Shown piece after piece: positions 9,636 to 18,650 of a stretch of 33,609 nt of DNA; the first letter of the stretch is position 1, and every line of letters starts with the position of its first letter. The translations under genes were made by a program, and so were the position numbers. The notes below the pieces were generated by a model. The model had not been told where the DNA came from and did no database searches. It saw only the letters and a list, made by a program, of their open reading frames with translations. Origin of the DNA: Hyphochytrium catenoides (lineage: Eukaryota > Sar > Hyphochytriomycetes > Hyphochytriales > Hyphochytriaceae); contig FLMG01001812.1 of assembly GCA_900088475.1 (NCBI GenBank), positions 1 to 33,609 of the forward strand, given 5' to 3'.

Positions 9636-11927
9636 ATGGGAGGCAATGGAGATCAGTCTGTGCCACTGTATCAAAAAGTGAGAGTACGGTGGCGAGAGTG
9701 GGTTAAAATTGGTGCTCCGAGAAAAATGATTGGCTGGATCCGCAATGGTGTCGAGATACCGTGGAAAGATAAGTCTCCAGATAAGTTTGATCATGGGTAT
9801 TGGTTCCGAGTGGACGGTGTTTCCCGAGAACAATGTCAGCGAGAGATTGAGAAACAAGTAGCCATGGGCGTTCTAAAAGAGGTATCAGAGGACCAAGCGC
9901 ATTGTGTTAGCTCCTCGTTCTTCATTCCAAAGCAAGGTTCATCTGATGTCCGTCTTATCGCCAACCTTATTCCCCTCAACGAGCACGTCGAAGAGAAGGG
10001 GATGCAGTACGAGCGTATTCGAGACTTGACTGGGATGTACGCAGAAGGACAAATGGGTTTCACTTGGGACTTGAAGGATGGCTATCATATGCTGGCAATT
10101 AAAAAACGCCATCGCAAGTTCTTTCAGATCCGAGTTTTTGGTAAGCTGTATGAATATCAAGTCTTGCCTTTTGGCTGGTCTCGAAGTCCAGAGTTCTTCG
10201 GACGTTGCATGAAGATTGTTGCCCGGTGGATGCGCCGCAAAGGAATTAAGGTTCTGAACTACGTTGACGACTGGGCTTGTGTAGACGAGGCAGATCGCAT
10301 TCATCAGACGCGGGACACGGTTGATCGTCTCCTCGGCACTCTGGGATTGACACGGCACCCAACGAAGGGACAATGGGAACCAAGCACAAAATTCGACTTC
10401 CTAGGCTTCACTATAGATCTGGACACTGGAGTCATCAGCTGTCAAGAGAGAATGATTGATAAGTTAGCTGAAAAGTCCAAGCAGCTAGAGGTACATATGC
10501 GTCGAGATGGTCGATGGGTCCCGAAGAGATTACTGGGCAGTTGGATTGGCATCATCAACAGCATGCGTCAAGCGAAGCCTTCCAGTGCAACACTGGTGCG
10601 GCCTTTCTACAATCTGCTCCGTCAAACTAAAGCATGGGATAGCAAAGTAAGGATAAGCGGACGCCTAGAGCGAACCGTCAAACGTATGGTTAGCCAGCTA
10701 CGAGCCCTTCCAGACACTGTCATTTGCCCCAAGCCCTGTGACTGGACAGTAACCACAGACGCATCCAAGGAGGACACCGGCGGCTGGGGCGCAACTTGGT
10801 CAAGTGCGAGCTCCAATCTCGAAGGAGAGATAATCTCAGAGGCTCTGCGGGGAGAATGGACTAAAGCAGAATTACAGCTTCCCATCGCAGTGCTTGAAAC
10901 CCGAGCTGTAAGACGTGCGCTGCAAGCGAGAGAACAAGTCGTGGAAGGACAAGAATGGAAAGTTAAAACAGACTCGATGGCGACCATGTGGGCCCTGCGG
11001 AAGAGGGCAAGTCCATCTGTGCGAATGCAAAAGGAGTTATATTCTTTGCTCAGATACTGCCTAAAGAAGAACATACCCTGGCCCCAAAGCATCGAACACG
11101 TTCCGGGAGAAGAAAACGAGATGGCAGACTACCTCTCTCGGTGGGATTCAACAAAAGAAGTTCAGCGGCTGGAGCAGGTACTTGCGTTGAAGACGGAAGT
11201 AGATTGTTTCGCAGAGGAGTGGAATGCAGTTCATTCCCTTCATTTTTCATGGCACACTACCAGGAACTCTGCTGGAAGAGATGGGCTCTCACAGAGCTGG
11301 AGGAAGCGTCTGTGCTGGTGGGCACCACCCTTTCCTTTGATCAATTGGACCTTAAAAAAGATCAAACAAGACGGAGCTCAGGGCATCATCGTCTGCCCCG
11401 AATGGCCAAGTGCAATATGGTGGCCAGTGCTGCTGGAGCTTAGTGACAAAAGGGTGTCCGTCAGAACCCAATGCGTCACATGGCACGAATCACATCCAAA
11501 ATTACCAAGCAACACTGCTGTCCCATCATCATGGCCTCTAATCGCCTGCAGGATTGGCGTCAACAAGAAAATTCACATAGCTCATGAGCAAGATCCAGTC
11601 CAGGAGACTCATATAGCCACCATGCCGCGGAGCACAGCCAACGCTAGCAATAGAGGCCAACAAGGCAGCAGCAACAACACTGACAACGAGCGACGGCTGA
11701 GACACATTAGTCATGACCCCAGCCTCATCACGAGTCTGAATTCCGATGGACCACCATCAGACAGGAAGATCAACCGAACAACACAAAGGACGAAGAAGGG
11801 AGACCCTTCCTCATCAGCAGGATCACAAGGACAAGTAGCAGCCAGCGAAGATCAGCACAGCAACAACAAAAAAGGAAAGGAGAGCCATCTTGGTAGCAAC
11901 GTCATTTGTTGCACCAACCAAGCTTGA
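9636..11927 (+). CDS. Reverse transcriptase-RNase H protein of a DIRS-like retroelement
   Basis: This 763-residue protein copies element RNA into DNA and degrades the RNA strand. The first ATG after the upstream TAA (9540) is at 9636 and is chosen as the start. The RT domain spans roughly residues 60-290. It contains the strand FTWDLKDGYHMLAI, LPFGWSRSPEFF and the catalytic YVDD at 209-212. RNase H spans roughly 365-505, with Asp375 (in TTDAS), Glu421 (in LETRAV), Asp446 (in KTDSM) and Asp498 (in EMADYLSR) forming a complete acidic set. From about residue 520 it has the DIRS-specific extension. It begins EVDCFAEEWNAVHS and continues through CWWAPPFPLINW and IIVCPEWPSAIWWPVLLEL. The final 130 residues are polar, Asn/Ser/Gln-rich and unlike the rest. 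No protease, integrase or tyrosine-recombinase domain is present. The frame is uninterrupted, so the enzyme may be active. Confidence 0.93.
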   Translation: MGGNGDQSVPLYQKVRVRWREWVKIGAPRKMIGWIRNGVEIPWKDKSPDKFDHGYWFRVDGVSREQCQREIEKQVAMGVLKEVSEDQAHCVSSSFFIPKQGSSDVRLIANLIPLNEHVEEKGMQYERIRDLTGMYAEGQMGFTWDLKDGYHMLAIKKRHRKFFQIRVFGKLYEYQVLPFGWSRSPEFFGRCMKIVARWMRRKGIKVLNYVDDWACVDEADRIHQTRDTVDRLLGTLGLTRHPTKGQWEPSTKFDFLGFTIDLDTGVISCQERMIDKLAEKSKQLEVHMRRDGRWVPKRLLGSWIGIINSMRQAKPSSATLVRPFYNLLRQTKAWDSKVRISGRLERTVKRMVSQLRALPDTVICPKPCDWTVTTDASKEDTGGWGATWSSASSNLEGEIISEALRGEWTKAELQLPIAVLETRAVRRALQAREQVVEGQEWKVKTDSMATMWALRKRASPSVRMQKELYSLLRYCLKKNIPWPQSIEHVPGEENEMADYLSRWDSTKEVQRLEQVLALKTEVDCFAEEWNAVHSLHFSWHTTRNSAGRDGLSQSWRKRLCWWAPPFPLINWTLKKIKQDGAQGIIVCPEWPSAIWWPVLLELSDKRVSVRTQCVTWHESHPKLPSNTAVPSSWPLIACRIGVNKKIHIAHEQDPVQETHIATMPRSTANASNRGQQGSSNNTDNERRLRHISHDPSLITSLNSDGPPSDRKINRTTQRTKKGDPSSSAGSQGQVAASEDQHSNNKKGKESHLGSNVICCTNQA

Positions 11928-12295
11928 AATTCACGCTGGACGTTATCGCCACGGTTTCACAATGTCAACCACCGACGCTGGACCTGCGGTAGCGATGCTG
12001 CTGCCAAAGAGTATTGTTATTATGACCGACCGCTTGGTCATACTACGAGTAGCTCTTCTTCATCTATGACTGCCATCTTCATCATCGTCTCATCTTCTAC
12101 CAATTCTACTTTTTAGTTGCACTTTTTATCACTCACCTTTCCTTTTCCTTCTTACACTTCTTCTTGCTGCTGGACCTGCATCCGCCCTTCAGCATCGCTA
12201 GCAACGATGTTATTCCCTTACTAACACCACATCTTCGCCCTCTTCTTCTAGGTGGGCGAGGGCGGGGTTGAAGCTGTCAAGCCGAGACGCAGAGG
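11928..12295 (+). other. 3' internal region of the retroelement; recombinase absent
   Basis: There are 368 bases between the RT stop and repeat B1, CT-rich from about 12040 to 12250. Neither strand shows recombinase boxes such as HxxR. The expected recombinase gene has been deleted, or the element never carried one. Confidence 0.6.
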
Positions 12296-12322
12296 AAAGC
12301 AGACATTGTCTTCATGATAATG
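12296..12322 (+). repeat. Retroelement repeat B1
   Basis: These 27 bases, starting AAAGCAGACATTGTCTTCAT, recur identically at 12641-12667. The last three (ATG) are also the first three of A2, so B1 and A2 share the triplet. This is the expected circle-junction arrangement. Confidence 0.9.
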
Positions 12323-12472
12323 TCCTCTTATTGCAAATAAGATCATTATCACTTGACAATATCCGTCATTCAATCGTATCAAATCTGGTATTTGATAGAT
12401 TGGATGACTGTCTGAGAGAGGGAAATCTCCTCTCTCTCTCAGTTTGTCTTTTTCCCTCTCTCAGTGACGACT
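12320..12472 (+). repeat. Retroelement repeat A2
   Basis: Second copy of the 153-base A repeat (one mismatch to 8625-8777). It is placed internally, downstream of the ORF and directly after B1. Homology to A1 stops after GTGACGACT in both copies. Confidence 0.93.
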
Positions 12473-12640
12473 CCCGCCCTCCCACCGCTTTTGTCTTTCT
12501 TTTTTCCCTTGGAAGCTCTTGAACTTATTGGAAAACTGAAAAGGCGCAACGATGTCGATTAGCGCCAAAGAAATTACACACTGGGTTGGAGTTATTGAAT
12601 GTTGTCTGAACATCAATTCAACAATAAACAACAACGTTCA
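12473..12640 (+). other. Spacer between A2 and B2
   Basis: 168 non-coding bases inside the element. They contain CT-rich sequence, then an AT-rich part with AACAATAAACAACAACG just before B2. Confidence 0.5.
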
Positions 12641-12667
12641 AAAGCAGACATTGTCTTCATGATAATG
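12641..12667 (+). repeat. Retroelement repeat B2 (right end)
   Basis: Exact copy of B1. It ends in ATG and is followed by unrelated flanking sequence (GCGCGAGATGG). The left end likewise begins at an ATG preceded by GCGATG, consistent with an ATG core for recombinase-mediated insertion. Confidence 0.88.
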
Positions 12668-13518
12668 GCGCGAGATGGAGGACATGAGATTCTCTTCTAT
12701 CTATTGCATAAGGCAGTGACATCCAGGAGTCTCTAGTAGGCAGGCTTGCCAAGAAAGAAGTCGAGTACCGGCAGGAAGGCCATCTGCGTCCAAGCAAAGG
12801 TCTGAGGTCTTCTCGTCATCAAGCACTTTCATTCCCCATCAACTCAAGTGGCCAATACTCCTACCCGCTTTCGAGAGTTGGCCAATGCTCATACGTCCGT
12901 AGGAGAAGCCCATCCACCCTACACTTATGCTTTGTGCATTCTTCTGCGCTAAACTGCCATGGAGTTCCAACAACGATGGCCTGGGAAATTGCCAGCCCCT
13001 GCATCGATTGAGGTCGGCTGCATTATGATAGATGTTCCTTCCAATAATAAGAAAGGGTTTCTGCCCAATCAAGGTAAAGGAGGATGGAGTGTGATAAGAA
13101 CAATGATCGACTCACTGTGCAGACCGCCATGCCACAGGACCATCACTCTCTTATAACTACTTAGACAGAACTACCTTTGGTTCCAATGATGATGCAAGAG
13201 GATGGACAGCAAGCTTCTGTCTGTCGCAGGTAGCAGCTGATTGATGTACAATGCTTTTTATTGTACTTGTACGAGCTATGGATAATGTTAGAGCCCCAAA
13301 CCTAGTCCATCGGTCGAAAAAGAACGTCTGGGCTTTCTTTTGAAGTGCATTCTTGAGATGTAGTCCCTTTATGTCGAAGCCCCACCAGTGTTGCTGTTGC
13401 TTCTCTTGATGATCAGCTTACAATGGTTGCTATGACATAATGCTTCGCTAACTTACGACCGCAGACCTGCCATTTCAGAAGTTCTGTGGGTGCTGGGAAG
13501 AGCAAAGACGTCCATTGA
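12668..13518. other. No gene recognised
   Basis: The small frames 12839-13072 (minus) and 12959-13156 (plus) overlap each other and have no recognisable domain. The sequence has a few local word repeats (TGGCCAAT near 12850 and 12885) and no mobile-element ends that I could find. Confidence 0.4.
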
Positions 13519-14391
13519 ATGCGAAAGGGAGGAATGGCTGCACCGTCATCAGATACCTCTTCTTTAACTTCTACCCTTGGTACTGGTGCTGCTGCTGCTA
13601 CCGACCGCTTGCTCTTTCATATTCGATCTGCCGGAATCTGCTTTGGGCATCCGCATAATATACTGCACGGATCATCGCAACCTATCCAGACACCAACTCT
13701 AAACTTGCCAAACTCTAGTGGGACTGTGATATGCCACAAACCGAACTACAACTACAGAGCGAAGAATGGGACGTGGTGCGCTCAACGATTAATCATGAGG
13801 CAGGGACACTCTGGGCAATCTTCTTCTCATCGAACCCCTGTCGCAGCCTCTCGTTTATCGTCGCGGTCTCGAGCGGTAGATGGGACTACCTGCGCCTTCT
13901 TTAGTTGGCATCAAGACAGCCTTCAAGATCCAATCCAGGAGATACGTAGAATACTCCTGATCTCCGGAAGTCCTTACGACACTGACTCTGAAAGCACATT
14001 CAACACTGAAGAGACGCTGTCTAACCGCGTCATTGTTATCAACCGCTACGATTGGTGCTACTACGATGATCGCGGTGGTTGCCCTCCTCGGTATGGAAAA
14101 CAAAGCATTGAAGACGGCCAATGGGGATCGACATGTGCGCTGGTGGACTATGCTAATGCGACAGACCTATTTCAACCTTCTTCCGGCAACACTGCTTACA
14201 TCGAGCAAGCACTTTCCCCGTTGGAAAACGGTCTCTCGGAGGTGGTCGGTGTTCGAATGTTTCTAAAGCGTCATGAATATGAGTTTGGGCGCTTTGGACT
14301 GAATGCTGACAGGTCCGAAGTCCAATGCTTTTTGTTCTTCTCGTCAGATATGAGCTTCTACGACGCTACTTTTGAGGGCGAGCCTGTATAA
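13519..14391 (+). pseudogene. Unrecognised 290-codon ORF, in frame with the histone-fold relic
   Basis: The ATG at 13519 directly follows a TGA at 13516, and the frame stays open to a TAA at 14389-14391. The product has a Ser/Thr/Ala-rich N-terminus. It is followed by a more structured-looking part with NRVIVINRYDWCYYDDRGG and VVGVRMFLKRHEYEFGRFG. I do not recognise a family. The same frame continues after the single TAA into the histone-fold coding stretch, which suggests that 13519-15081 was once one longer protein and that the TAA is a disabling mutation. A 19-base GT...AG segment spanning the TAA (14386-14404) cannot be an intron that restores the frame, because its removal shifts reading into an early stop. 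The ORF could alternatively be an independent gene ending at 14391. Confidence 0.35.
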
Positions 14392-15081
14392 TTTCAAAGG
14401 ACAGTGGCCCAGATTGTTGCGGAGGATGGTGTCAAAAGGTTCTTAGGCTTTGGCAGGTTATCCTTGATGTTTCCGAATGGGTATCCTACGCCAAGCTCCT
14501 CAGATATGTTGCAGTTTTCAGAACAAGAGACTGTGATTGACCTTGAATCTGTGAAGAGAACGATTACACTCGTGTGCCCCAAGCTTCGCGTCGAACCACC
14601 GCTGGACAAACTTGTCGTCCGCTTGTTAGACTGCTGCATGATGACCTTTCTCTCAAGCCTTGGTGCTAAATTAGCTGGGTTTTCCACCGTAGAGGAGGGA
14701 TACGTTTCTTGGCTGCTTCCGATTATAGCAAGGACGCTCCTTCAAGTCTTGACAGGAGTCTTGGCAAATATCTGACGGTGTATCAACCTCGCACTCCAGA
14801 CTCAGATAAAGTTGAGGGTCGTATCAAGCACTTCTTTTTTCAGCGCCACAACCTTGATGCTACAGACGAGGATGCCGAGAAGATTAAAGCCATGGTGGAC
14901 TTCCTCCTGGCCGAGGTCGTCCAGATTGCCGGCAGGTCAACAGTTGGTTTCAGTAAGAGACCTTATGGCTCCTTGTGATTTACGGATCGCGATTGCATTG
15001 GACGAAGAACTAGTCAAAGCCTTCCAGCGCTGCTCGCTACTATGGATTAACGAGGACAAGAGAGTCAGCACTTCAGATTAG
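14392..15081 (+). pseudogene. Tandem histone-fold protein (H2B-like then H2A-like; SOS-like), broken frame
   Basis: Two histone folds lie in series. The first (about 14539-14678) has an H2B-like helix SVKRTITLVCPKLRV followed by a long helix containing LDKLVVRLLDCCMM. The second (from 14811) starts GRIKHFFFQRHNLDATDEDA. It continues with the signature helix AMVDFLLAEVVQIAGR, which lines up with the H2A helix ending in ...AEILELAGN. It ends, after a frame change near 14950, with LMAPCDLRIAIALDEELVKAF, the H2A/SOS alpha-3 pattern. Spacing from GRI to the final F equals that of the SOS histone module, and the H2A docking tail is absent, so SOS-type is favoured over a core histone. A frame change is also needed near 14680-14730. 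A 50-base GT-AG intron (14679-14728) would repair that one but would remove helix 3 of fold one. A GTAAGT at 15099 may be a later donor. Viral histone doublets are the other known architecture of this kind. Confidence 0.6.
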
Positions 15082-15368
15082 TCATACCACTAGGCAACGT
15101 AAGTATTAACCCTCGTCTTGCGCTACATTTAGTAAGCGAGCCATTTGAGGAAAATGTATATGTCATAAGCGTGTGTTGTCTTGTTCTTCTCTTTTGTCGG
15201 TAGAATGCCTTCCCCCGTGATTGTGAGACTTAGCTTTTTGCTCATCTAGTAGAATTTCGGAATCTGAGTGGGGCCACTTGAGGTCGTCTGATAGAAGACG
15301 TTATAATGTGATTGGCTTGAAGACAATTTGCTAACCCTAACCCTAAGTCTTCCTCCGCGTGGTGCTAG
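15082..15368 (+). other. Intron-like or decayed stretch with telomere-like tract
   Basis: It contains a strong donor-like GTAAGT at 15099 and pyrimidine-rich acceptor-like sites near 15203. A short CTAACCCTAACCCTAAG tract lies at about 15331-15347. No continuous coding frame is seen. Confidence 0.35.
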
Positions 15369-15716
15369 TCTGAACTGCGGCCTGGCCAGCCAAGGTACAG
15401 ACAATGCAACTTCTCACTCTCCTTCAAAACCCGCCCTTGGTCTTCTTACATCTTACATTTACAGCTACTGGGGCAGATCTCATGCAAGATTGAGGTCAGG
15501 GTCTACGGGTGTTATGTCCTTGTCGCTCAAGCTATCAGCGCCAGAAAGAATTATGCAGCTTACGACGTAGTAGTGTACCTAGCTATCATTCACGCTCTAA
15601 AGCTTATCCACTATTTAAAGGGACAATATCATCTCACGGGTCCTCAAAGTCACCGTTCATTGCAATACCCTCAAGTCCCAAGAGAGGCTATCAAAAAGAC
15701 GAGCTCGGTAGATTGA
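15369..15716 (+). pseudogene. Possible RasGEF-like exon downstream of the histone folds
   Basis: A stop-to-stop frame without an ATG, preceded inside by an acceptor-like TTTACAG ending at 15464. From about 15500 it encodes a strongly amphipathic helical stretch, with RVYGCYVLVAQAISARKNY followed after 19 residues by YLKG. The spacing of Arg, hydrophobic, Ala, Asn-Tyr and Leu-Lys resembles the conserved helical core of CDC25/RasGEF domains. If real and part of the same gene as the histone folds, it would echo SOS. There is not enough room between the two for the DH, PH and REM domains SOS carries. The resemblance is by eye only and other helical proteins could give it. Confidence 0.25.
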
Positions 15717-16303
15717 GCTCTGCAAGTTCATGGATATTGATATCCAGCACATCCTTGCATCTCTATGGACTTCGTCTTTCTTCAACCATCATCCGCCGGA
15801 GGGATTCAACGGTATCTGGTTCAATTGTAGATAGTTTTAGCAAGCAAGAACATTACTGGACAAGGACAATGGAGCAGAGGACATAATGATGACCTTTTTT
15901 TTTCATGGCTTGCCAAAGGTCATTCTAATATCGTATGAAGACCCAAAATTTTAACAGAGACTATTGGCAACAACTCCAACGTGATCGTGGCAGAAAGATT
16001 AGACTTTCTACCGCCTATCACTCTTAATGGGCAGAGCTGGACGAAGTTACGTAGGTTGATATGATGGATGCACTACGATGCTCCGTGACCTACAATCAAA
16101 ACAACTGAGAGGCGACCTTACAGTTGATGAGTGTTTTGTCGTCTACAATAGTGCTGAAGACTCTGCTACGGCTTCAGCCCTTCCTTCGATATTTATGGGT
16201 ACGGTCCACCAAGTGAATTGCAGTGGCATCACGTTCAGTAGACGGATTGACTCAAGTCATAGACCACTCGGTAAAGATTGTTGAAGAATCAGGAACGATA
16301 GAA
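15717..16303 (+). pseudogene. Further coding traces of the same decayed gene
   Basis: Several protein-like stretches occur in different frames. FMDIDIQHILASLWTSSFF lies near 15731-15787. GAEDIMMTFFFHGLPKVIL lies near 15873-15930 and includes a run of eight T. After a one-base frame change near a run of A and T, NVIVAERLDFLPPITLNG lies near 15977-16030. The ATG frame 16078-16284 follows, with LRDLQSKQLRGDLTVDE. Together they look like one protein broken by small indels. No family is recognised. Confidence 0.3.
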
Positions 16304-16485
16304 AATATCTGGGGGGAAATTAAGTTTTCCTGGCGCAATTGGAGGATGGCGGCTGACCTCCGCCACTCCCAGTTGTGCTCGGTCAGCCTCAGCCTCTGTC
16401 GCCTGCCCGGAACCTAGACACCGCGGCAACGGATGGCAGAAGCACAGCAGATTAGACATATGCAGGGCCGCAGGACAGTCAATAC
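16304..16485 (+). pseudogene. Recombinase-gene 5' segment, truncated copy
   Basis: This matches 3718-3906 (inverted), 24324-24495 and 32103-32290. It opens with AATATCTGGGG. TTTTCCTGGCGC, GCTCGGTCAGCCTCAGCCTC and CCTAGACACCGCGGCAACGG follow, and the end is near AGACATATGCAGGGCCGCAG. Fragments read NLDTAATDGRSTAD in one frame and SVSLSLCRL in another, so the copy is frameshifted. It stops where the hairpin array begins. Confidence 0.65.
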
Positions 16486-16486
16486 A

Positions 16487-18214
16487 GTCAGTTTCTTAGT
16501 CTTTAACCCTTCATATCTGATACTGTCCTGCCACCGCTAACGACGTCTCAATGCAGGCGTTAATTCCGTCAGCCTGTAAGACAGGCTAACACACGGCTCG
16601 CCTCATACAGGTGTAGATTCGTCAGCCTGATAAAACGGCTAACACACGGCTGGCCTAAGACACTGGCGGTGTGCCCCGACTTTTTTTAAAACAGTCTAAC
16701 AGACAGCTCGCCTAAGTATATCCGTGCGCTCAAGAGAGGCTAACATACCCCTCGCCTCATGCAGGCGGCGTAGATCCGTCAGCTGCAGACTGGCTACCAG
16801 ACGGCGCAATTTGTACAGCTGTGGTCCGTCAGCCTTAGGACAGGCTCACATACTGTTCGCTTCTTACAGGTGCAAAGATTGGTCAGGGTAAATGTAAGAC
16901 AAACTAACAAACGACGACTTGCTTCATCGAGATGTGGCCCGCCAGCTGAAAACAGGCTATTGCACTGCTCGCGTCATCACACAAATGCGGTACGTCAGCC
17001 TTAAGACATGCTAACACAGCACGCTTCTTATAGGTGAAGATTGGTCAGCTTAAGACAGGCTAACACACGGCTCGCCTCATAATACAGGCGGTGTCCGCTA
17101 GCCGTAAGATCGGCTAATGCACGGATCGCGTCCTAAAGTTGTAGGTTCGTCAGCCTCGGTCGTCAGGATAAGTTAAGACAAGCTACCAGACGACGGCTCG
17201 CCCTACAGGTGGTCGTTCAGCCTTAAGAGAGGCTAACGCACGGTTCGCTTGTTGCAGGTGTCGATCCGTCATCAGCTTGATGCAGTACAGGCTACCACAC
17301 CGCTGGCTTCACACAGACGTGGTTCGCCAGCCTCAAGACAGGCTAACATAGCTCGCTTCTTACTGGTGTAGATCTGTCAGCTTAATAAGACAAGCTACCA
17401 CATGGCTCGCCTCATATGGTCTTTGTCCGCCAACCTGAAGCCAGTCTAAGAGACCGCTCGCGTCCTACAGGTGTAGTTTCGTTAGTTCGAGGCAGCTGGC
17501 AAGCGGCTCGCCTCTTTCTTACAGAAGTGGTTCCGCTAGCCATAAGACAAGCTTACACAGCTCACGTCCTAGAGCTGTAGATCCGTCAGCTAGGACATGA
17601 TAACCGACGGCTCGCTTCTTACAGCTGTAGATCCGTCAGCTGTACACTGCTAAGACCACGGCTCGCCTAATAATACAGGGGCGCTTCGTTGTCAGTCTTA
17701 CGACCGGCCAACAGACAGCTCGCTTCTTACAGCTGTAGATCCGTCAGCTTAGGACTGGTTAACACATTTTTCGCCTCCTACAGACATCGTCGTCCATGAG
17801 CCCTAAGAGAGGCCAGCGCACGGCTCGCTCCTTACAGGCCTGGCCCGCCAACTGAAGGCAGGCTACCATACGGCGCTCCATCAAGCTATTTTACGACAGG
17901 CTGATACGTGACTCACCTCATTTAGGCTTCACACGGGTGTAGTTCCGTCACCTCACTTTTAAGCGGCCCATTCACGTCTCGAGTCATTTATGAGAATGTC
18001 CGTCAGCAGGATTGCCGAATATAGCCATAGGTCCGGCAATAAAACCATGTCAGGCTAAGAACGTGCTCACCTCCTACAGGCGCAGGGCCGTCTAGCTCAA
18101 AAGAAGATAACGTAGGGCTCGCTTATTACAGGTGTACATCCGTCAGGGTGACAACGATAGGCTAACACACCGCTCCCCTAATCCAGGCATGGTCCGTCCG
18201 CTTCTATAATTCTA
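16487..18214. repeat. Degenerate tandem array with a hairpin in each unit (about 50-56 bp period)
   Basis: There are about thirty diverged units. Each carries a core like GTCAGCCTTAAGACAGGCTA, then ACACACGGCTCGCCTCATAC, then AGGTGTAGATCC. The core folds as a five-base stem (AGCCT/AGGCT) with a loop of about six bases, for example at 16571-16587 and 17219-17234. Some units keep the stem with changed bases on both sides (AGCCG/CGGCT at 17100-17115; AGCTT/AAGCT at 17379-17396). No coding frame runs through. The array resumes briefly at 18651-18740. Confidence 0.8.
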
Positions 18215-18650
18215 AGAACGAAAGTGAGTCTCTGCCTCACATGAGGCAATTACTGTGGTGGCTGCTGCTGTAAGGCCAGAATAGTGAAGCCCCATAGGAG
18301 TTGGCAGTGAGATGTGGACCAAGAAAGAATTCCCGGGAGACGCAGCCGGATTGGCACAGTCATGGACTGCTTCTGGGCAGTAGGAGCTGAGTCGCGGCTG
18401 AAGCCCTGTCTTAAGAGCGTGACGCCTCGGAGAGCGATGATGTCCCGCGCGGGGAGCGAGGTTAGTCCCATCTTCTAACCGTGCCATGAAAGCCTGACAT
18501 GCCCTCCGGATAATCAAATGATATAGTGAGAGTTGGACCACAGTTGACACTTTAGCAGCAGCATCTGCGGCGGTTTCCCACATTCTTCTAATAGGGCTGT
18601 TCCGCCCGCCGTTAGGGCGTACTGTCGCCATCGCACACAATGCAACCATT
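18215..18650 (-). other. Insertion interrupting the hairpin array, with a recombinase-segment fragment
   Basis: Unit texture stops at about 18214 and resumes near 18651. Within the insertion, 18515-18445 read on the minus strand matches the 5' part of the shared recombinase-gene segment. It has TTATCCGGAGGGCATGTC, then TGGCACGGTTAGAAGATGGG and ACTAACCTCGCTCC. In frame it gives AFMARLEDGTNLAPRAG, parallel to SLARLENDADLAPQSQ at the 3718-3906 copy. The minus-strand open frame 18212-18694 runs through it but is otherwise unrecognised. Confidence 0.45.

Larger units (their letters stand above)
8625..12667 (+). mobile_element. DIRS-superfamily retroelement with split direct repeats (PAT/Ngaro-like), no recombinase
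   Basis: The boundaries are set by two repeat pairs in the split direct-repeat order. A1 is at 8625-8777. B1 (12296-12322) overlaps A2 (12320-12472) by the triplet ATG. B2 is at 12641-12667. This A1-body-B1A2-B2 arrangement is characteristic of PAT- and Ngaro-like members of the DIRS order, which integrate through a circular intermediate and leave no target duplication. None is apparent here. The body encodes one reverse transcriptase-RNase H ORF with the DIRS-type C-terminal extension. A recombinase ORF should follow the RNase H in an autonomous copy, but only about 370 bases separate the ORF stop from B1, and nothing resembling a recombinase is there. A recognisable Gag is also missing. The A repeats differ at a single base and the main ORF is open, so insertion was probably recent. 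The total length of about 4.0 kb is short for such elements. Confidence 0.85.

Noticed and set aside
14386-15081. Mini-introns of 18-22 bases (14386-14404, 14936-14953 and 15064-15081) explaining the broken frames
   Set aside because: Their lengths do not restore the needed frames (removal of 14386-14404 leads quickly to a stop), and the clear introns in this window are about 90-230 bases. Small indels explain the breaks better.
16304-16485. tRNA-derived SINE, because TGGCGCAATTGG resembles a Pol III A box
   Set aside because: No B box follows at the right distance. The repeat also reads as the 5' part of a recombinase gene where that gene is better preserved (3087-3906).
16487-18214. CRISPR-like array (short palindromic repeats with spacers)
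   Set aside because: The repeats are strongly diverged, the segments between them are repeated too, the period varies, and the context is eukaryotic with no cas genes. It is a degenerate tandem repeat.
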